Shown one piece after another: positions 45,974-58,663 of a stretch of 64,000 bases of DNA. The position numbers and the translations under genes are program-made. This stretch comes from Adineta ricciae. Lineage: Eukaryota > Rotifera > Eurotatoria > Adinetida > Adinetidae. The stretch lies in assembly GCA_905250025.1 (NCBI GenBank), contig CAJNOJ010000234.1, positions 62,001-126,000 of the forward strand, given 5' to 3'. Positions within the stretch are counted from its first letter, which is position 1; each line of letters begins with the position of its first letter. The notes under the pieces were generated by a model. The model ran no database searches and was not told where the DNA came from. It saw only the letters and a program-made list of their open reading frames with translations.

Positions 45974-48900
45974 ATCGAAGCGTAATAATGGAATTTGAGT
46001 TATCGATACCTATAGTAGGTGGATGGCATGCCATAGTTTGTTTAATTACCATTCTAAATCGAAAGAAAACGCATATAGGTATGATTAGGACGCACATTGA
46101 AAATGTAGATAGGGATGTGTAGGTGAACCGGTCTAGTGAGATTGCATGTTCATGACAATATTTTGTCACTACTACCGTATGTTATCTTATGCTCGTTATG
46201 TAGAGAAGAAGGGAAATAATCGAATGGAAAGAACTAGAGAACGAGATGTGTTTCTTTTTTTTGACAGAGTGAAAGAGAAAAGGACGAACAGAACATGGGA
46301 GAAGGAAGGAAAAAAACAACTAAATCTCCCATGAGTATGAAGAAAATTCTAATGAAATAAATGACTATGGAATGAACATCATTCATGAAGGTTTTTTTAA
46401 TGATAAGACGATTAGGCACTCTACACTCAATATATAAATCTGTCGTGTAATAAAATAGAGCCCCTACTCGTACCCTCCTAGCCTTAGTCTTCAAACGGCA
46501 TTGTATATGAGTATGCTTAGATAGAACAATGGAAAGAATGGTAAAATATAATTTCTCTTTTCTTATTCTACAAGAATGGCTTTGACAAGCTACATGCACA
46601 TGTTGGCACGCACAGACATACACAGATTGGTGTCAATGCTACTTCTTCTTCTTCTTTTTCATTGTGCTGCGGAATTCCTATTTGTAATCTATTTTTAAAC
46701 CTCTAGCAAGCGAGCAACTCTACAGCGCGTTTTCGAATGACTTGGGGAAGAAACGACAAAAAAAAGTGCAATTGTGTGGTCGTAAAAAAATCGTTAGATT
46801 TGCTTTTGTCAATTGAATTAAAGACGGTAGACGTGGCAGGAGAAGACTACGCGTGCCATTTGGGTAATTTTTTTTCTCTTCTTTTTTGATTTTCTTGCTA
46901 GATATGTTCGTTCTAAATGGATCCTGTTGCTTTGTAGATAAAAGAAACAACGACATCATGCTGGACTAATCGAGAAAACAATATGAAAAGCTTGTTGATT
47001 CATAAAAAGAGAAAGCAAACCAAACAAAAGAAAGTCGAGTGAACTAAATTGCCACGATAGTCGCTCTATTCCACACAAGTCTACGTGTTGATGTATGTAT
47101 AGACATGCTGCTTTTAATAATGACGATAATTATCATAAGAATCGGAATGTTGCTCGAATCATGATTATTCTTAGATTTCTAGTGGAGATGTTGTAATAGC
47201 AGAAAAAGAAAGAAACGTTAGCATCTGTTTTACATTCTTAGTGAATGACGTTTAGAACGAGAAGAACTGTTGCAGCAGAATGTCGAAGAAATCAAATGTA
47301 TAAACACGTCGAACTGTTCTTTAGCATTCTTTTTACATCATTAACTTTACGTGTTGCTTCTTAGCATTGATACCAGAGCTGCTGCTGATGATGACGACGA
47401 CGAAAGATGCTGGAAAGGTTCTTCTCTTTTATCACTAGACATATTTTTTCTTACCCTTACAGAAAGGAGTGCTAATTGTTCGCACCCTATTAAGCCAATC
47501 GAACAAATGATCACGGTATGTTAATTTTGTTGTTTGAGGGCAAATAAAAAACCTCCTTGCTATCGTCATCAAACAATCAATCAATAGTATGACGACATCA
47601 TCGGTCGTTATCTGAGATCGAACAGTTACATATTTCTGTAAACATTATGTCAATTGAAGCACATTTATGAAGTTGAACTTAAATAAACATGACATACAAT
47701 CTAGAGAAACTAGATGCACGCAAAGCACTGATCTTATTACCCTCGTCGGAGTAATTTACCGCGCATGTTCACTACAGCACTTTTGCTAGCTATTCATCTC
47801 TTGAGATACTGATCGTCAGCTGCATGTGCTCATTAGACGGAAATTATCAACGGAATGAGAAAAGAAAAGGCCACTCCTTTGAAAAAAAGGCATCATAGAC
47901 AAGCCTTACGGCGGTAGTTTGTTGAAAATGATCGTGCTTAATTCTGAAAAGAGAATGGAAAGTTAAAAATAGCTGGTAGTAAAAAAGCAAAATTTCTTCC
48001 GCATGCTACCAGAAAAACAAACTGAACATAAACATGTTCTCATCATCAGTGTTGCGCACTTTTATCTTCTCATTCATTGAAAAACAAATATCTGGCTGTG
48101 ACTTAACACATTAGTTAACTTGATTACTCTCTCGTATTTTCATTTCGCTCGTCAACAGACGTTGCCATTCTTCCTCTTCTCTAACGAGACCGACAATGTA
48201 TTTCTTACAGATCACGTATTCAATTAGAAGTACATGATATATCGTCGGTTGAGTTTTCATTATTAACAACGGTTCCTGTTCTCATCGTTGACAATCGATG
48301 TGTCGATATCTAATGCTAGAGCAAAAGAAAAGTGAAGTTCATTTTGAAAAACGATGAGTTGAACTAGAAAACGAATCTAGTTCCATTAAATTGATAAAAA
48401 AAAACTGAATTTGATGTTTAGCAATTAACGCTCTTATCTTCGAATGTAACAAATACTCTGACATTCAACAAAATATTTCCTTCGTCGAACGTAAGATGCA
48501 TATATAATACAACAACATCGATCTTACCCATTCTGTCAGCATAAACTGCGTTAATTAAATACGAGCCGATCTACAAAAATTCGAACACATATATATATAT
48601 AAATCATTAATCAAATTTGACGGTGACAACGAATAGAATGTTTTTCACTCTTTGTCTCTCCTTCTTGTTTCAATGAAATTTATTTGATATGAAAAATATA
48701 TGACACAAGACAACACCGAGCAAGTATGAGCATATTGAAATGAATAATTGAACAAAAAAATGTATTTCGTGCATATGAGAAGAAGAAACGCGTTCGGATG
48801 GTTTCTTATTTGCCCGCACATGAGGCAAAGAAGAGATTAAAACAGAAGAAAAGAAAAACGGCAAATCACTGTTATTAATATACAAAAAAATGCAAATCAT

Positions 48901-49351
48901 CTTATATACATATCTACACACACACAAATCAATTAATCTTGATCATCAATAATGTCATTTGTAAGAAAAATTTTCGGTGAGATGATTTTAATCTGATGAA
49001 AATCAATTATTAATGTGCATATATAAACAAGCGCAGAACTTGTCAGAACCCATGCTGAGATAATCGTGCTTAAATGATATGTCCAGCCCTAGACGAAATC
49101 GATTTCAAATGGACATTCAAGATTTTTTTTTCTTTCATAGTACATACTGGACTGGTTGCCGTCCACAATTTCTGCTCGTTATCGAACTTCACAACTGTAA
49201 TTGTTTGACAAATAACAACTAAAAGCGAAGATTTCGTTAAGCATTTGTTGACTAGAACGATGGGAAATGTTGAATCCCATGTCGAAACGAAGACATCTAA
49301 TTCTATTCACTCATTACAAAATCAACGGAACTTGAAATCAATAGACATTTC
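45974..49351. other. Long intergenic region (3.4 kb)
   Basis: No gene recognised. AT-rich, with poly-A/T tracts and a short (AT)n near 48590. Probably holds the PLCL-like promoter at its left end; no TATA element is convincing. Confidence 0.45.
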
Positions 49352-50238
49352 TCATCGATCTTTCGCACTGATGGCAAGAGCTATTTTCTTACATGCAACA
49401 AGCGCGGCACTTGCGATTACTGTAAGTATGGCTCGAATAATTGGTATTATTCGACTTGAATATAACAATGGTTGAATCCATAATGATAAAAGCATTTCAC
49501 AAAAGAGTGTCCCAACAGTGGCAACAAATGTTAAATACGTTGCAAATAGTCGAACAGGAAATACATTAGCATGCTACAAATAACAAGGACAATGGCAGAT
49601 TAAGATACCTTAAACCTGAGGTTACTCACTGGGAAATTTGAAATAATACTCATACTCACTGCACTTATCATGCCAAAGATTAGAAATGTCAAATTTACGC
49701 GTGAATATTTACTTCCACATGTCGGATTATTTCGGATAAGCTCAGCACTAAAACACAAAGATTAGCTGTACTGATTTTCATTTAACATTGCATTTACATT
49801 TGCCGATAACGAATGTAAATCGTGATGATCACTAAATGAGAAATCGCACACATTCACGGAGAAGAGTTTTCGATCGAAAATAACTTACAAACGAACGAAG
49901 CGAAATTGATTATTTGAGAGTAAATGCACGACTCCGGTGAATCAGTTGATGATCGACTAGGAAACGAAAGAAAAATAAATAAATATCATCACGTTCGACT
50001 AACATCTTCTTGATAGAATTTTTAAACATGTGTAATCATTGGACTTGCTCGTTTACCTACCTTAGAAATGGAAATTCAAATTTCGAGTGACCTAATTGAA
50101 CAGCAACGAGAAAACTAAAAGTAAACCATCGTCTCGAACGATTTAACATCGGCAGTCATCGACTCACGAAAGAAAGTACGCCAGTGGAACAAGAATGCAT
50201 ACCGATAGTGGAAAGACATACAAACATCGTTCAATCAT
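49352..50238 (-). CDS. Frag1/DRAM/Sfk1-family (DRAM/TMEM150-like) membrane protein
   Basis: Six small exons (50238-50168, 50114-50061, 49956-49889, 49831-49798, 49747-49630, 49573-49352) total 567 bp, giving 188 residues in frame. The family has six-helix endolysosomal or plasma-membrane proteins; DRAM1/2 modulate autophagy and TMEM150 helps place PI4K. Helix 1 is VCILVPLAYFLSFLVAV, followed by a short loop with the family-style SSTDSPESC segment. Next come FASFVLIITIYIRYRQI, a helix within the exon 5 region (LTFLIFGMISAVSMSIISNFP), LFATYLTFVATVGTLFCEML, and a last helix (IIRAILTVIASAALVAC), then a basic tail. No single exon exceeds 75 codons, so it is invisible to simple ORF scans. Length and helix spacing fit DRAM; choice between DRAM and TMEM150 is open. 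Confidence 0.72.
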
Positions 50239-50479
50239 ATTTAGAAATGATCTAAAAACAACAAGAATTGTTTTATTCTATCTGACAAATCAACAAAACT
50301 AAAACACAACGAATACGGACTGTTAATTCAAAAACCGGATAAAAATACAAAATATATCACACATTGTCATCAGAAACAGATATACACATGCACACAAATA
50401 CAAATACGAAACTAAATAAATTCATCAAAACGTGTTCTCCCGTTTGAACTAGTTGAGCAGAACAAAAATCACTTGAGTT

Positions 50480-52307
50480 TTACTGTTCAATCTTTATACA
50501 CAATTGACAAAACCATTCACCAGGTGGAGGTTCACTTAGTGGAGGATTCAAACAATCCATATGATAAGCTCTAAAAGAAAAGATTCAGATGAACAAATCT
50601 TTCTCTCTAATCTCCTACCGATCACAACGATCACAAAAGAGTAGTTCATCATCATGCTCCACTCTATCGCATTGAATACATTTCTTACAATCGACGCATT
50701 GCCATGAATAAGTTTTAATTGTTTGAACGATTGTATTCGTTTCGAAATTGAGACATTTATATACATGCATGTTCTTTTCACATGTCGAACAACGGATTAG
50801 TTCGTCGTTAATCAAATCACCCTCACCGCACATTGTGCAAATTTTCACCTGAGAGTGACTCGACTAAACTAAGCGATAGTTAACGAACGTTCGAATTGTA
50901 ACGCTTACTTGAGTTTTATTGCTTGTCTTTTTGCTCGGCTTTGGTTTCTTTAGAATGAAATCGGTGTCCAATTTAAGTTGAAACTTATTGGCGTCGGTTA
51001 ATAAAGCATCGTCAAGAAATTTATCACGTTGAATGGCAACAATCGGTTGGGCTATTGTGGATGTCAACATTTGGTTCGATGCGGAGTCGGCTATTGCTTC
51101 TTGTTTCAATAACGAAATCAATAAAGAGTCGCTTTTTCCCAAAGGTCGACGATTGATTCGCTCACTAGAAAGATGTCCGAAACGAAATGAGAGTGACAAG
51201 TATTTGAAAGGTAAATCACCTGTTCTTCAGCTCGCTTCGGCAGATGTTCGAATGTATGTTTAATTGGTTTTTCGTTTTAAATTTCTGATTGCAAGTTGGA
51301 CAATCAAAATGCACTATCGTTCGCCGATTAATCATCTTATTCATCGAAATGGTATCAGTTGGGAGCAGAATTTGTTCATCATGCATATTTATTAGCGGCT
51401 CAGTTTTGATCTCATTATGATTATTTTCTATCGACTGCTGTTCGGATACTTTCACTGATTCACTTGTCTCAGTTTTCGTTGCATTTCGCATCAGAGACGA
51501 TGATGACAAGAATAAATACGGATTGTATTTCTGTTGCCGACGATAGTATCGTCGAGGATAGGCACAAACTTGATCGGAGCGTGTCACATGTAATCGATCA
51601 GATGTTTTACGGAACAACATCGAATTCATTTGACGTATACCTGTTTGGCTATCTATGACATAGGGCATACGACGTCGTCGATCGACAAGTAATGACTAAA
51701 CGAAAGCAGAAGGTTCTTTTTAGTACAAATTTGTTTCTATATATAAACACATTTTCATGCAGAGATTTCTTTTCCCGCGAGGTCACAGCAGACCTTCTGT
51801 CTTATGTTTTATGCTCTTTGAATGCTTATCGAACAGTTCGATTTGTTTCTGTTACATTATCATCGATGAATATAATCCAGAGAAACTACAAACAGAATCC
51901 TTATCAGACACAGGGAAAGACCTTGAGATAAAACAATACAGCAGATCTCTCATATCGTTTGATCTCAGCTGAAACTTTCGAGAAAAATCTTCGGAAAAGA
52001 AAGGAGAACAGCTCCAGGCGATTAGTTTAGTTGGCCGTAATAATATGGATTTCTCACTTGAAAGGAAAAGAAATCCGTCAAATAAAGATTAAAACTTAAA
52101 TTGATAAGCTTAATAAACACGCTTGTCTAGTCAGCACGTGTATTTCAATCATCCATCATTCAGCAAAGAAAAATTGTCTCTTACTTGATTATATTTCGAT
52201 GCTAATACAACCGATTCATCATAATTCTTGCCCAATATATTACTCATGGAGGGATTTGGAATAATCATCGGTGTTCCTGTTGACGATGATGATGATGATG
52301 TTATCAT
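50480..52307 (-). CDS. DPF (d4/requiem) family chromatin protein, tandem PHD fingers
   Basis: BAF45-type subunit of SWI/SNF (BAF) remodelling complexes; the double PHD reads acylated histone H3. Exon 1 (52307 to about 52187) has a Ser run then ILGKNYDESVVLASKYNQ, matching the N-terminal requiem domain. After a roughly 480-bp intron comes RRRRMPYVIDSQTG and YPRRYYRRQQK (51700-51540), the requiem signature. A zinc finger FDCPTCNQKFKTKNQL lies near 51300-51250; its last ligand is Cys instead of His. The tandem PHD begins at 50848 (CTMCGEGDLINDELIRCSTC ... TYSWQCVDCKKCIQC ... LLFCDRCDR) and finishes in the last exon (AYHMDCLNPPLSEPPPGEW, FCQLC). The ATG is eight bases after a pyrimidine-rich AG, perhaps a leader-intron or trans-splice acceptor. 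Confidence 0.88.
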
Positions 52308-52622
52308 GATCAAATCTGCAATAGAAAACATCAAGTAGCAATATATGTATATACGTTTCTTTCATATGCATACAAAACAAGCAAGCAACTTTTGAAATAA
52401 ATTAGAAATCGAACTAAACAATTTGTAATACATTGGACGGGATATACATAGATATATACACAAATATAGAAATAGACAGATAGATAAAGCAAAGAACAGA
52501 GAGAGAGAGAGATAGAAAGAGAAAATAGAAGTTCATCAGTTAAAATACTAATTCATTCGTTATTGTTTTTTTTCGAAACGGGCGGCAATTTTGAATTGAT
52601 CTGACCGTAGAAAAACTTGTTC

Positions 52623-54093
52623 TTATTTACCACCAGAAGAGGCTTTGTTTGTAGCGACAATCACCGTCACAATAACAGCTACAATCACCAAGACTAACAA
52701 GACAATTGTTAGTGTACAAAGAAACTTTCGTCGATTACATCGTTGATAACATCTTCCGGCCTAAATTAGAAAAACAAATTTCGAGAAAATCATCTTAAGA
52801 AAATAAACATTGGAAAATGGAATGCTAGAATAACCTTGACATAACTAGAGAAAATCGAAGTAAACTGAATTACCTCTCCTTCTCCAGTCACATTCACTTC
52901 ACTTTTTCATTCATTCACGAAAAGCAAACGAGTAGACATAGAAAGCATATGCATATCATTCAATCACCATGCAGTACGATTTAGTAACAACAACAACAAC
53001 AACGACGGCGACAGAGAACATACGGCTCCCGATGGCTCTTCGTTAAAATACCGCCGAAGTGTATAACGATTTCTTTCTTGTCGTTGAAGATTATCCATAG
53101 TTATCTCAGATGTATATTTGTGCATATTTTCAACTAGAATAGTGATTGTTTCGACTTATTCATGTCGATAAAAACAACAATAATATTTACCAAATTCTTT
53201 TGAATAAGATGTCGCATGTGTTCGTAATTGATAAACATCGATTTGTTCGATTTCTTCGCGAAGTGATTGTACATGTTGAATTTGACTAGCAAAGAGAAGA
53301 ACGAAAGAGAATGTTTGTTTGTTTATTTTGAGTGATTTAACTGCAAAATAGCGAAGTATTTACCTTAATAATTCAATGTATCGATTTGTTTCATTCTCTT
53401 CAGCTTCGTGATTTTCATATGAGGCTTCATCAGCATTGATTGTCGAGTCTTCAAAACCCAAATTAACAACATTGGTGCGATCTTCAAATAAATCGTTTTG
53501 CAAAATGATGTCGACATGTACGTGAAATCTTACCTCCGCCAGCTAATGGAAAATAGAACAGAAGTATCGAAAATTTATGAAGCAAATCTTCATAATAGCT
53601 CAGTGATGCCAAAGTGAAACACAAACATTTTTCAAAGTTGGCCATAGCTAGATCACTTTTAATTCTAAACGAGAAGAGAGAAACAAGTCGAGTTTCGTAG
53701 GAATTCCAGTACATACGAAGCCGTGGCCGATGCGGCTTTTCCTATTAGTTCTCGTTGATAAAAAAAGCTTCGATTCAGTCGTTCTTTCAGTTTTTGTATC
53801 TTATTTCGTAATTTCGTTGTATCACATGATGTACCGATATAATAAACATATTGTCGAAATTTGCCTACGTCTTTCATACAGTCATGCAATGCCTACAAAC
53901 AACGACGGTATAGTTTTGAGGTGAAGATGAAGAATTCGAGATGGGTTACTTTGAAAATTTCACGATCATCTGGCACATTTGTCGTTGTTGTTGTTGTTCC
54001 CGCTCCCGCTGAAGGTTGTCTCGATGTTGGAATTACATCTATGGGTCTCATCGAAACAATAGTTGAATCGACAACACCGCCCGTCGGGGGCAT
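52623..54093 (-). CDS. RGS9BP/RGS7BP-like membrane protein (syntaxin-type fold)
   Basis: Family role: anchors R7-group RGS proteins to membranes to speed G-protein deactivation (R9AP in photoreceptors). The start ATG is at 54093, with a Pro/Thr-rich head. From about 53895 comes ALHDCMKDVGKFRQYVYYIG, then DTTKLRNKIQKLKERLNRSF, resembling the N-terminal helices of R9AP/R7BP, then a Cys-rich helix (MANFEKCLCFTLASLSYYEDLL). A later coiled stretch (IQHVQSLREEIEQIDVY, near 53290-53200) lies in the position of the SNARE-like helix. The C-terminus is a single membrane helix (FLCTLTIVLLVLVIVAVIVTVIVA) with a short luminal tail ending GGK. Divergent syntaxin is the main alternative; the SNARE layers are not evident. 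Six or more exons with short introns. Confidence 0.6.
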
Positions 54094-54382
54094 ACTTTCT
54101 TTTTACGAAATGTCAAATCCTTTTGACCGACTTATTTTTCGCCGGATTGTTATCTAGTCAGAAACTGAAGAAGGTTTTGATATACGGAAAAGAAAAAAGG
54201 AAAGGAAATCGATGAAGAACAGACAAATATTGTATGTCGCTAAATCCTATAATTGATTCTTCGACGAATGTAGCGCTCTACTTCGTTCTTATCTATTCCA
54301 CGAAGATTTACTTAAAACTTCGCTGGAAAGTAATCGAAAAAGACGAGAAAATTTTCAAATACGATTTTGACTTTCTTTATAG
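54094..54382. other. Divergent spacer
   Basis: Between the RGS9BP-like start (minus) and a small plus-strand ORF. It contains an open plus-strand stretch near 54270-54360 that could be an upstream exon of that ORF, but no splice pair keeps the frame convincingly. Confidence 0.3.
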
Positions 54383-54586
54383 ATGTCGCTCGATGACGAT
54401 TCGCCTATAATAAAGTCGTTAGCGAGCGAGCGAGCTCGTATGGCTTTGATCTTCACTTATTATTATCACGCATTAGATCGATTACGATATTGCTTTCATG
54501 AAAGATATTATCCAGGATTAGCAATGAGAAAAACCACAGACATCGATGACATTCATAGAGAATATTTCTTTTTAATGATTGAATAA
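54383..54586 (+). CDS. Small hypothetical protein, 67 residues
   Basis: ATG lies directly after CTTTATAG, a good acceptor or trans-splice site, and the frame stays open to 54586. The sequence is non-repetitive and aromatic-rich (YYYHALDRLRYCFHERYYP), unlike the low-complexity shadows around it, and has no membrane helix. It would be the only plus-strand gene in the right half of the window. I do not recognise it; it may be the last exon of a slightly longer gene or not a gene. Confidence 0.35.
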   Translation: MSLDDDSPIIKSLASERARMALIFTYYYHALDRLRYCFHERYYPGLAMRKTTDIDDIHREYFFLMIE

Positions 54587-54699
54587 TTTATTTTCTTTTA
54601 TTAATTAGCAATTTAATCAATAATTGAGCCTAAAACGATGAACAAATTCTGTTCTTGTTGATCAAAACAATTATGGCAAGTAGCCTTTTTTAATCAATA

Positions 54700-54718
54700 A
54701 ATATATATATATATATAT
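54700..54718. repeat. (AT)n microsatellite
   Basis: About nine AT units in the short spacer between the small ORF and the NudE gene's stop codon. Confidence 0.75.
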
Positions 54719-54780
54719 GCATATACATAAATAGATAGAAATTCATCTATATCTGAGAAATAAAACAGAGCAGAACTCAG

Positions 54781-56097
54781 CTAAGACGTTGTTGGCGCTA
54801 CATTCGTCTCATTGTTTGTGTTGTAGTTCGAATTACTCGCTGTTGAATTGAATCGCGATCGATTCGCTGCTGCCGGAGCTGCCATTTGAGAACGCTTCCG
54901 TTGGGCGGATAGAGCTGATTCAATCGAACTAAAACGTCGAAAAGCTTCGTTGATTAATTTCAGTGATTGTAATCGAGTGGGATTCGATATTGCTTGGTAG
55001 GAATCGTGTCCTTTTGGAGATTGAATATCACTCGATATTGAACTAGTGCGATTCAAATCTTGGGGAATCGTAATTTTCGGATGCGGATGATCACTATTTG
55101 GTACATCTACACAGAAAAATAAACATTAGAATATATAGCGAAGACATTTTCTTCTGAAAAACGAAGTCACAATGACGGAGAAATGTGTAAATCGCTAGAG
55201 GTTTGATAGCATCTCTAGACATATAGGAATGGTAAAGCTACTTCTGAGTAATCATTTAACGCAGTCAACAAGCTCATCTGATCATTGGTGAACGAGTGAC
55301 TTACCTTGTTGTATATTGGAGTCTCGTGATAAATTTCCTGATGTGGCTGCTGCTTCGGATAGGATGGTTTTCATCCGAATACTATTGACATGGGGTGTTT
55401 CTTTAGCATTCATCATTTTCTCCATATTTGTTTTATGTAATACATCCAATTCTTCACGTAATTCTCGAGTTTCATCACGTAATCGTTGAACAGTTTCAGT
55501 TAACTATTAAAATTGAATGCAAAACGAGCAGGCAGTCATCACATCTGCGTACAAAGAAGTTGATTTTACTTGTTGTTTCTCGTCGAGTTCATTTTCTAAC
55601 AGAGCGTTCTGTTCCAAGGCTCGATTAAGTCTTGTTTCAAACGTTGATAAACTATCCAACAATGTCCGTTTACCTAGAAAAGAAAAGAAAGGTCTGAAAA
55701 AGGACAACTTCTTCTCTTTCAATCTCTCTTTACTTCGTTCCAGATCGTCATTAGTTTGCTCTAATTCTCGAATGTAATGTGTCAGCTTTTCGTTTAAATT
55801 TTTACACGCATTTAGCTCCTCCTGAGTTTGATCGAAACGTTTGTCGAATTGTTTTATTGTTTGTTCCGTCCGTTCGCGGTATTGTTCGTTTTGTGTACGC
55901 TCAACAAACAGATCTTGCTGATAACGATGTGTCTGATTGTCTAATTGTTTCAATTGCACTTCTAATTCTTGTTCATAATTCAGCGACGATTGTTGATACT
56001 CGTCAAATTCGTTCTCTAAATGTTCGAAACGTGCTCGATATTCGACATATCGTTCATAGGCTTCTTCGAACGTTGTGGGTTCGTTTTCGTCTGACAT
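54781..56097 (-). CDS. NudE/NDEL1 dynein regulator
   Basis: Coiled-coil protein that links LIS1 to cytoplasmic dynein in nuclear migration and mitosis. The start ATG is at 56097 (MSDENEPTTFEEAYERYVEY), followed by a long coiled coil. Its NudE signature includes YEQELEVQLKQLD, then YIRELEQTNDDLERSKER near the end of exon 1, FETRLNRALEQNALLENELD (about 55660-55590), and LRDETRELREEL (about 55500). The C-terminal region (LQSLKLINEAFRRFSSIESAL, near 54970-54910) matches the conserved C-terminal helix of NDE1/NDEL1 that contacts dynein. Ser-rich linkers lie between. A pyrimidine-rich AG lies 19 bp before the ATG. About four exons; total near 330 residues, similar to animal NudE. Confidence 0.93.
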
Positions 56098-56348
56098 GAT
56101 CAGTCGTTTTCGAAATCTAAAAACATCTATTCCGTAAACGAAACAAAATAAATCGAAAAATATCCATTTTGCTTTGCTGCTTTTAGTGAAAATCATGAAG
56201 AGAATAATAAATTAAATATTACGGTAATATCTCTAATGACACAACAAGAAGCCACGAGACAAAGAACAACAAAGGCACAGGTTGACAGTTCTGATATCGA
56301 AAAAAAATGCGAGATGTGGAGAAGAAAAATAGAGTGACTTTGATATTG

Positions 56349-58177
56349 CTAATGGGACATGTCAGATTTGACCATTGTTGGTGGTTTGATTCGAAAACAG
56401 TGGATGCCTAGTGCGTCACATAGTTCTTGACATACTTTGATATTATATCGAAGTAAATCACCGAGACTGTAAATCTAAACGAAGCAAAGAAAAAAATTCG
56501 AATGAATAAGATATGATAATCTTTATCAAATCGTATTGTTAATCTTAGTTAACCTTGACCAATACATGGTCCTCGATGCTATTTGAACTACATCAATCAA
56601 TCAAAAGAAAGTGTCTTTTTCTTTTCTCTCTTGCATGAAGAGCAGTTGTCGAAATGCATCGCTAACATCGTTCATCATCATCATTTGCAACTTACAAGAA
56701 AAAACCAAAGAAATTTATGCTCAGAAATATAACAGCCAAAATATTGATTCACACAGAACGCTATGGGACCGTAGTAAGCTGAATCCCAAGCGTACAGAGA
56801 ACTTTTTGACATGTGCGCGACCTAGAACGAGATTAGCAAAGATGAACTTGAAACGCACAGTTGATTAATTTACAATGATTCGATTTGTTATTTTGGAAAA
56901 ACCAATTCCGTAACATAATAAATGTAAGGCGGTGTGTTCTTCAAGTGAGTTTGATATAGTGTGGTTAGAAGCAATAAATGCAAGAAATACGAGAAAACCA
57001 ATTGGCCAAACAGGGAAAATTATGCTTGTTTCCTTTGTTTGAAAAGAAATGAGATATTGCGAGAGAGTATGTGTGTTAAAAGTAGAATGGATACGTACAG
57101 CGATAGTGGAGTAATGTCGGCCGCAACCGCCTTTTGAGATAGTGTGGATATTATTCATTGCATTGCACAAACCAGAAATAATCATGGCCAATGCGGCCAA
57201 AACACGTAGTTCGATATGTATGATTGGGATCTGATATCAGTTGAAGATATTTAGAAAAGAAAACGAACTCTTTCAGATACAAACCGATTTCGTCCACACC
57301 GGAGGCCAAATGGCTGTAACCATGCAAATGAACAGAAAGAAAAACTGAGCTTCCGTACAGTCAAAACTAAATGATAAATACAAAAGAATGGATTGAGAAA
57401 AGAAAAGCGGCGATAACTGAGCATCTACCTAGCAAACCGAAGTTTTCCGGTCACATAGGTTTGCCAATGCGCACAATAGAAAATAATATACGAAAACATG
57501 CAACACCAAAACATTAACCATGGATAAACACCCAGTTGAATCGTACAGCAAAATGCTATCGTAACAAAGGCTAATGAAGAGGAAAAAAAGATACAGCTAA
57601 CTAGAGCGGTAAATCTAATTCAATTTACCCGTTGAAACCGAATCACACCCATGATCGAACAGTTCACCCAAAGGTGTTGACGAATCTGTTCGACGTGCTT
57701 GTTTACCATCAATTGCGTCCAGTGATTGATAAATAAAGGTGCCGAGTCCTGTCAGGAAATACATCCATCGTGTACACTGTATTAAAGGTGAACATTTGCG
57801 TATATTCGAATGAAGATAAATAGTTTTACCTGTTCTTTGGCACCGTCTGTTAGAATCATCAGAAAAATGCTTGCGCCTATATTTACTGCTAAGCCAACGA
57901 TTGTGATCAGGTTTGGCGCGACCCACAATGGACAGTATTCGACTAGCCACTTCCAAAAGATTTGCATGTATGGATCAAGTAGTGTTGTACCTTCCGATGC
58001 ATATTTATGTTCTTTTAGACGTGTAATCTGAAGATCTGTTAGAATGTTTGGCCAACGTCGAGCGAGTCTCCGAATGCATGATCCTGAATGTTGAAAATTT
58101 TGCGTCATTTGTCTCGTATTACCATGAAATGAAGACGACAGATTACTATCGGTGGTTCGTTTACTAGACATACTCAT
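56349..58177 (-). CDS. Choline/ethanolamine phosphotransferase (CEPT1-like)
   Basis: Transfers phosphocholine or phosphoethanolamine from the CDP-alcohol to diacylglycerol, the last Kennedy-pathway step, in the ER/Golgi membrane. The start ATG is at 58177. The N-terminus has [18 protein letters not shown] and [20 protein letters not shown]. The CDP-alcohol phosphatidyltransferase motif D-G-x2-A-R-x8-G-x3-D-x3-D is complete in [20 protein letters not shown], then GCDS (about 57720-57640). Helical exons continue through 57600-56870 ([17 protein letters not shown]) and 56830-56690 ([19 protein letters not shown]), and the last exon ends [20 protein letters not shown] at 56349, like the LHIHVFRIK tail of CEPT1. 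The ATG is seven bases after a TTTTAG acceptor. CHPT1 versus CEPT1 specificity cannot be told. Confidence 0.93.
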
Positions 58178-58663
58178 GAAATATCTAAAATGATAGAAAG
58201 AAAATAAAAAAAGAAAAGAAATGGTAGTCGTTCCGGTCGAATGACCCAACTTATCATCTATGTTCGATCAAAGCAAAAGAAACATCTACGTGTAAATGCA
58301 ACTCTACATACATGAACTGTGTGCAATTTTAATAGACGCAATGAATCAGGACGTATTTGAAAATATTAATAACAAATTAATAAAGATGACATGCACACGT
58401 TGAAGGAAATATGAAAACTGTCTTACTCATCGGACGCAAAACACTTGACACACAAAACAAACATTTTCACACGTATTCAGCTTTCGTCATCTTTTCATTC
58501 AATTGAAAACGAACGGATATCCGACATTGTCTATTAATCACAAAAAGCTTTTTTCGATGGGAAAGCAAGGTATATGGTATTCATGACACATTCAATATAT
58601 CTCAATCATTGCTTAGAACAGGGGAACATGAAAAGCAAACAAGCAAATGGATATTCCATTTAT
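58178..58663. other. Spacer between two same-strand genes
   Basis: AT-rich, roughly 490 bp, no gene or clear signal. Confidence 0.4.
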
